From Veillonella_A intestinalis (lineage in GTDB: Bacteria; Bacillota; Negativicutes; Veillonellales; Veillonellaceae), in NCBI RefSeq assembly GCF_943192895.1, contig NZ_CALPCB010000008.1, positions 1 through 64,000 on the forward strand: a stretch of DNA of 64,000 bases, read 5' to 3'. Numbering within the stretch: position 1 is the stretch's first letter; each line of letters opens with the position of its first letter. Below are positions 60,816 through 64,000 of this stretch, piece by piece. The position numbers were made by a program, and so were the translations under genes. The notes beneath the pieces are model-generated. The model saw only the letters and a program-made list of their open reading frames with translations. It had not been told where the DNA came from and ran no database searches.

Positions 60816-62051
60816 CTATAAAGTATCTAAATGTTGCAGCAAATCAAGCATATATTGTGCGCCTGCTATTAAATCATTTATGTCGATTGCTTCGGCTGGA
60901 TTGTGGCTAATGCCTTTTTCACAAGGTATAAAAATCATACCAACTTCTGTATAATCGCCCCAGTTCATAGCATCATGACCGGCACCACTTGGTAAGGTCA
61001 TATAATTATAATTATGTTTTTTGGCTACATTTTCCATAGCATTAATCATAGTTTCGCTCATCATTAGTGGTTTTTCATTAGCAATCAATTCAGTATCAAT
61101 AGGGATTTGACGAGTTTTGCTAATAGACTCAATGGCTTGTAAGATGGCAGTAGTAGCATCTTCTTTGGCGGTGTCTGAAATACTACGAATATCAAGTCCT
61201 AAGGTGACTTCTCCAGGAATTACATTCATTACACCTGGTGTTGCTTCAATTACGCCAATGGTAGCCACTACAGGAATCGTTGTGTTTGTTTTAGCAATAG
61301 TTTCCGTAGCTAAGATAATTTCCGCAGCTGCACAGAGTCCATCATAGCGATGATCCATAGGGGTAGCACCACTATGACCAGCTGTGCCGTGTATATGAAC
61401 TTTGTAGCGGGTTGGTGCAGCAATGCCAGTTACAATACCAATTTGATGTTTGGTAGCTTCTAATACAAGCCCTTGTTCAATATGAAGCTCTAGGAAGGCT
61501 TTGAGTGGTGTTGTATAGGATTGATGCGGCACTTTTTCAGGGTCAAAGCCTCGTTGCTGTAAGACTTCATACAGGCTAAGACCATCTTTACCGGTTAATT
61601 GCATGAGCCGTTGTTTGCTTAATTGGCCACGCATAGCTTGACTGCCTAAGGTGGCGGAACCAAAACGACTTGATTCTTCACACATAAAGAGGGCAATATC
61701 AATAGGTGATTGCAGGCGGATTTCGTTTTCTTTTAGGGCGGTAACTACTTCAATAGCCGCGATGATACCAGCGAGACCATCAAAGTGGCCGCCTTGTGGC
61801 ACACTGTCAGTGTGAGAGCCCATCATAATAGCAGGGGCATGGGAATCCAAGCCTTCGTAACGACCTATTACATTGCCAAAGTCATCATAATGTAAGGTGA
61901 GGCCAAGTTCTTTTAAACAGTTAATTAAGTAGTCACGACCAGCCCAGTCTTGATCGGTAAAGGCAACTCGATTAATTCCTGGTACACCTTCGATTGTACT
62001 TAGGGTAAGCATTTGCTGCAGATGATGTTGTAAGCGGTCTTGTTGAATCAT
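60816..62051 (-). CDS. Zn-dependent N-carbamoyl-amino-acid / allantoate amidohydrolase (M20)
   Basis: A 411-residue M20 hydantoinase/carbamoylase-family enzyme. Metal ligands are His in MGSHTDSVPQGG near 80, Asp in HFDGLAG near 89, Glu in CEESSRFG near 125, His in LHIEQG near 190 and His in SHNPAEA near 383. It hydrolyses N-carbamoyl amino acids or allantoate, releasing ammonia and CO2. It lies 54 bp after the AraC regulator on the same strand, with a hairpin between them. AAAGGAG precedes the ATG. True substrate unknown. Confidence 0.9.
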   Translation of the reverse strand: MIQQDRLQHHLQQMLTLSTIEGVPGINRVAFTDQDWAGRDYLINCLKELGLTLHYDDFGNVIGRYEGLDSHAPAIMMGSHTDSVPQGGHFDGLAGIIAAIEVVTALKENEIRLQSPIDIALFMCEESSRFGSATLGSQAMRGQLSKQRLMQLTGKDGLSLYEVLQQRGFDPEKVPHQSYTTPLKAFLELHIEQGLVLEATKHQIGIVTGIAAPTRYKVHIHGTAGHSGATPMDHRYDGLCAAAEIILATETIAKTNTTIPVVATIGVIEATPGVMNVIPGEVTLGLDIRSISDTAKEDATTAILQAIESISKTRQIPIDTELIANEKPLMMSETMINAMENVAKKHNYNYMTLPSGAGHDAMNWGDYTEVGMIFIPCEKGISHNPAEAIDINDLIAGAQYMLDLLQHLDTL

Positions 62052-62064
62052 GAGGGCTCCTTTA

Positions 62065-62104
62065 AATCTGTTAAGTTTACGGCGTTGTAAACTTAACGGA
62101 TTTT
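62065..62104. terminator. hairpin between the AraC regulator and the carbamoylase
   Basis: The 16-bp stem AATCTGTTAAGTTTAC/GTAAACTTAACGGATT (one wobble) with loop GGCGTT. T6 follows on the + strand. On the minus strand, along which both genes run, it has only a short U tail and abuts the ribosome site, so it may act as an attenuator. Confidence 0.65.
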
Positions 62105-62998
62105 TTATTTATATTTTCTACGATATGAATGTGGTGTTTCAGAAGTGGCTTCTTTGAATACTTTGCAGAAATAACTAGGGCGATTATAGCCTAGATTACG
62201 AGCGATGGATTCAATGGAAGAATCTGAACCACGAAGCATGAGTTTAGCTTGCTCTAATTTGCGTTCATTAATGTATTGTACTAAGGATAAGCCCACGTCT
62301 TGTTTAAAAATTTTAGACAGATAGGACTCACTTAAGTATACATGATTAGCAATATCCCGTAAGGATGGATTATGGCAGAGATTTTTATCGATATAAGTTA
62401 AGGCTCGTTTAATTTCTGGACGATAGGTAGTTTTCATTTGCTGACAACTACTGCAATTTGTACTTTGTAACTCTGGTAAATCCAGACTCATGTTGAGTAT
62501 ATCAGGGAAATGATGACCAGCCATAAGGTTTAGAACCTTTGTAGCGCTGGTGATTTCTTCTGATGAATAGTTTGGTAATTGGCGATAGTAACTTTTTAAG
62601 GTACTATCGTTTTGCCATTCACTACGAGCCGTGATTAAGGGCATTTGTGAATCTGTAGCAATGGTCTGACCAGCTACAATATAACCTAATAAATGGCCAT
62701 TATGAATAATGGGTACAGAAATATCAATAATTCCTGCATGACAGCGATAAGCAGACGGACAGCGTCCTTTAGAGGCTTCTAGGCCTCCATAAGCATCGCA
62801 ATAAGCACACAGTTTAGATAAGGTTGGATGGCTGCGAATGTATTTACAGAACTTACTGAAATTATATTTGTTGGACAATACGCGGCCTCGTAAATCTACA
62901 TATACAGCTGCTAAATCTGTGATGTTAGTAAAATCGCGCATGATTTCATTAATCATGGTTGATTCAGTCTTAAAATTACTGGTTGGCACCGTTGCCAC
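62105..62998 (-). CDS. AraC-family regulator with PocR sensory domain
   Basis: A 297-residue regulator. The N-terminal PocR domain (about 15-175) carries CAYCDAYGGLEASKGRCPSAYRCHAGIIDISVPI near 64-97 and HLLGYIVAGQ near 101. The C-terminal AraC helices (about 195-297) include LRDIANHVYLSESYLSKIFKQ and RNLGYNRPSYFCKVFKE. PocR proteins activate pdu and cob genes in response to 1,2-propanediol, and this gene is divergent from pduA. Start GTG 62998 or GTG 62989; the latter is better spaced from AAGGGGGTG. Confidence 0.9.
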   Translation of the reverse strand: MATVPTSNFKTESTMINEIMRDFTNITDLAAVYVDLRGRVLSNKYNFSKFCKYIRSHPTLSKLCAYCDAYGGLEASKGRCPSAYRCHAGIIDISVPIIHNGHLLGYIVAGQTIATDSQMPLITARSEWQNDSTLKSYYRQLPNYSSEEITSATKVLNLMAGHHFPDILNMSLDLPELQSTNCSSCQQMKTTYRPEIKRALTYIDKNLCHNPSLRDIANHVYLSESYLSKIFKQDVGLSLVQYINERKLEQAKLMLRGSDSSIESIARNLGYNRPSYFCKVFKEATSETPHSYRRKYK

Positions 62999-63130
62999 CC
63001 CCTTTTTTCTGTTGTATGGGCGTACAAAGAAAATAAAAAAAGATTAAAAAGTAGTAATACTTGAAATGATAAAAAATCATGATTAATACAGAACTTACTA
63101 TAATTTTATGACTTTTGATAATACTTATTA

Positions 63131-63215
63131 TAACAAAAAATTGTTAAAAGCAGAATGAAATAATGTAATTTAACAAAAATGTGTTAAAAAATGAAATACT
63201 GTTATTTTGTATACT
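63131..63215 (+). promoter_or_regulatory. pdu promoter region with two similar palindromic sites
   Basis: TAACAAAAAATTGTTA (63131-63146) and TAACAAAAATGTGTTA (63171-63186) are 14/16 identical, both dyad-symmetric, and start 40 bp apart, about four helical turns. The second lies just upstream of the -35 region of a TATACT box (63210-63215). Placement suits an activator of pduA. Confidence 0.55.
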
Positions 63216-63284
63216 AAATTTACACAGAACCGCACTAATTGTGGTAAAAAAATAGGATTGCGCCAAAGATAGGAGATGAATTGT

Positions 63285-63572
63285 ATGTCGCAAGAAGCAT
63301 TAGGCATGGTTGAAACAAAAGGCCTTGTAGGGGCCGTTGAAGCAGCTGATGCCATGGTAAAAGCCGCTAATGTAACATTAATTGGCACTGAAAAAATTGG
63401 GTCTGGTTTGGTAACAGTTATGGTACGTGGCGATGTTGGTGCTGTTAAAGCCTCTGTAGATGCAGGTGCTGCGGCAGCAGAACGAGTTGGCCAAGTCGTA
63501 TCTACCCATGTAATTCCACGCCCTCATAGTGAAGTGGAACGCTTACTCTTAAAGGAAAAAGGTGATGCGTAA
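63285..63572 (+). CDS. pduA: microcompartment hexameric shell protein PduA
   Basis: A 95-residue single BMC-domain protein beginning with LGMVETKGLVGAVEAADAM and containing the pore segment KIGSGLVTVMVRGDVGAVKA, almost as in PduA. Six copies form a shell facet tile with a central pore for propanediol-type substrates. ATG 63285 follows AGGAGA; a start 9 bases upstream is less well placed. First gene of the pdu operon, coupled to pduB by TAATG. Confidence 0.93.
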   Translation: MSQEALGMVETKGLVGAVEAADAMVKAANVTLIGTEKIGSGLVTVMVRGDVGAVKASVDAGAAAAERVGQVVSTHVIPRPHSEVERLLLKEKGDA

Positions 63573-64000
63573 TGAGTAATACGGACAAAATGGTAGACGA
63601 AATTCTAAAGCGTGTATTAAGCAAAGCTGATACTTTATCAGCAACAGCAGACAAGCAAAGTGAAAGCAAAGGAGCGGAACAAGTTATGGCGAATAGTTGC
63701 AGTTTAACAGAATTTATTGGCACAGCTAAATTCGGTGACACAATTGGTTTAGTAATAGCAAATGTTGATCAGCAAGTGCTTGATGCAATGAAATTGACAA
63801 AAAAATATCGTTCAATTGGTGTTGTAGGTGCTCGTACTGGTGCCGGTCCACACATTATGGCAGCTGACGAAGCGGTAAAAGCAACCAACACAGAAATCGT
63901 AAGTATTGAATTAGCTCGTGACACTAAAGGTGGCGCTGGTCATGGTTCTTTGATTATCTTTGGTGGCGATGATGTTTCTGATGTAAAACGTGCTGTAGAA
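63572..64000 (+). CDS. pduB: microcompartment trimeric shell protein PduB (5' part, runs off the window)
   Basis: The first 143 residues are visible, with no stop before the window ends. The N-terminus MVDEILKRVLSKA is an amphipathic helix like the PduB extension that links shell and core. Then come LTEFIGTAKFGDTIGLVIANVD, KYRSIGVVGARTGAGP and IELARDTKGGAGHGSLIIFGG, diagnostic of PduB. It overlaps pduA by one base. Genes for propanediol dehydratase and other pdu parts are expected beyond 64000. Confidence 0.94.
   Translation, partial: MSNTDKMVDEILKRVLSKADTLSATADKQSESKGAEQVMANSCSLTEFIGTAKFGDTIGLVIANVDQQVLDAMKLTKKYRSIGVVGARTGAGPHIMAADEAVKATNTEIVSIELARDTKGGAGHGSLIIFGGDDVSDVKRAVE

Overview
The window looks like a low-GC (roughly 40%) diderm Firmicute of the class Negativicutes, most likely Veillonella or a close relative. 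This is inferred from family content, not from a database search. It combines Firmicute-style RNA control (a Trp T-box, a TPP riboswitch, many U-tailed terminators) with envelope genes typical of Negativicutes (an SLH-domain protein resembling the start of OmpM). It also carries LL-diaminopimelate aminotransferase, a three-subunit fumarate reductase with a CCG-domain third subunit, and a LUD-domain protein. A complete fructose PTS locus would fit one of the fructose-fermenting Veillonella, but that is a weak inference.

Layout: 1-387 is the trailing part of a type I-C-like CRISPR array with no cas genes in view. 583-1210 holds a small Cys-rich gene and an A-rich low-complexity stretch. 1301-4854 (-) is a heterodimeric ABC exporter. 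5027-6768 (-) holds an exported beta-helix protein and an XRE regulator. A tRNA-Ser(UGA) at 6959-7047 is followed by an A+T-rich restriction-modification block of Sau3AI type (7457-10486). Then come a stand-alone PTS EIIC, a candidate small RNA with its own promoter and terminator (11797-11986), and a purine permease (-). 13674-17263 carries Rrf2 and OhrR-like regulators, an MFS pump and an MsrAB fusion. 17787-21664 carries an aldehyde dehydrogenase, then queE, queD and dapL (-), preceded by an unidentified structured RNA (21886-22072). 22215-25040 (-) is a response regulator, histidine kinase and PepSY-protein operon.

25644-29198 is fumarate reductase (frdA, frdB, CCG subunit), followed by a LUD gene with a frameshifted 3' end. 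30174-37434 is a full trp operon (EGDC/FBA) behind a T-box whose specifier is UGG. After it come an SLH protein lacking a barrel, MntH, an unknown gene with yaaA, an orphan hydE, and a DUF3100, small membrane protein and M20 amidohydrolase operon. mscL follows with a zinc-ribbon tail, then thiamin-precursor transport genes (cytX, thiW) behind a TPP riboswitch. 49737-53386 (-) is fruR-fruK-fruA, with fruR broken by an in-frame TGA. 53672-56046 is bioD-bioA behind a BirA-type operator. The end holds a methyltransferase, a small exported protein, an AEC transporter, GltS and an M20 carbamoylase. Last is a PocR-type AraC regulator divergent from the start of a propanediol-utilisation microcompartment operon (pduA, pduB, running off the window).

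The least explained items are the RNA element upstream of dapL, the candidate sRNA at 11.8 kb, the extra structured modules in the trp and thiW leaders, and the twin operators between the pocR-like gene and pduA. Two coding sequences (fruR and LUD) carry single-base lesions that are either real or assembly errors.
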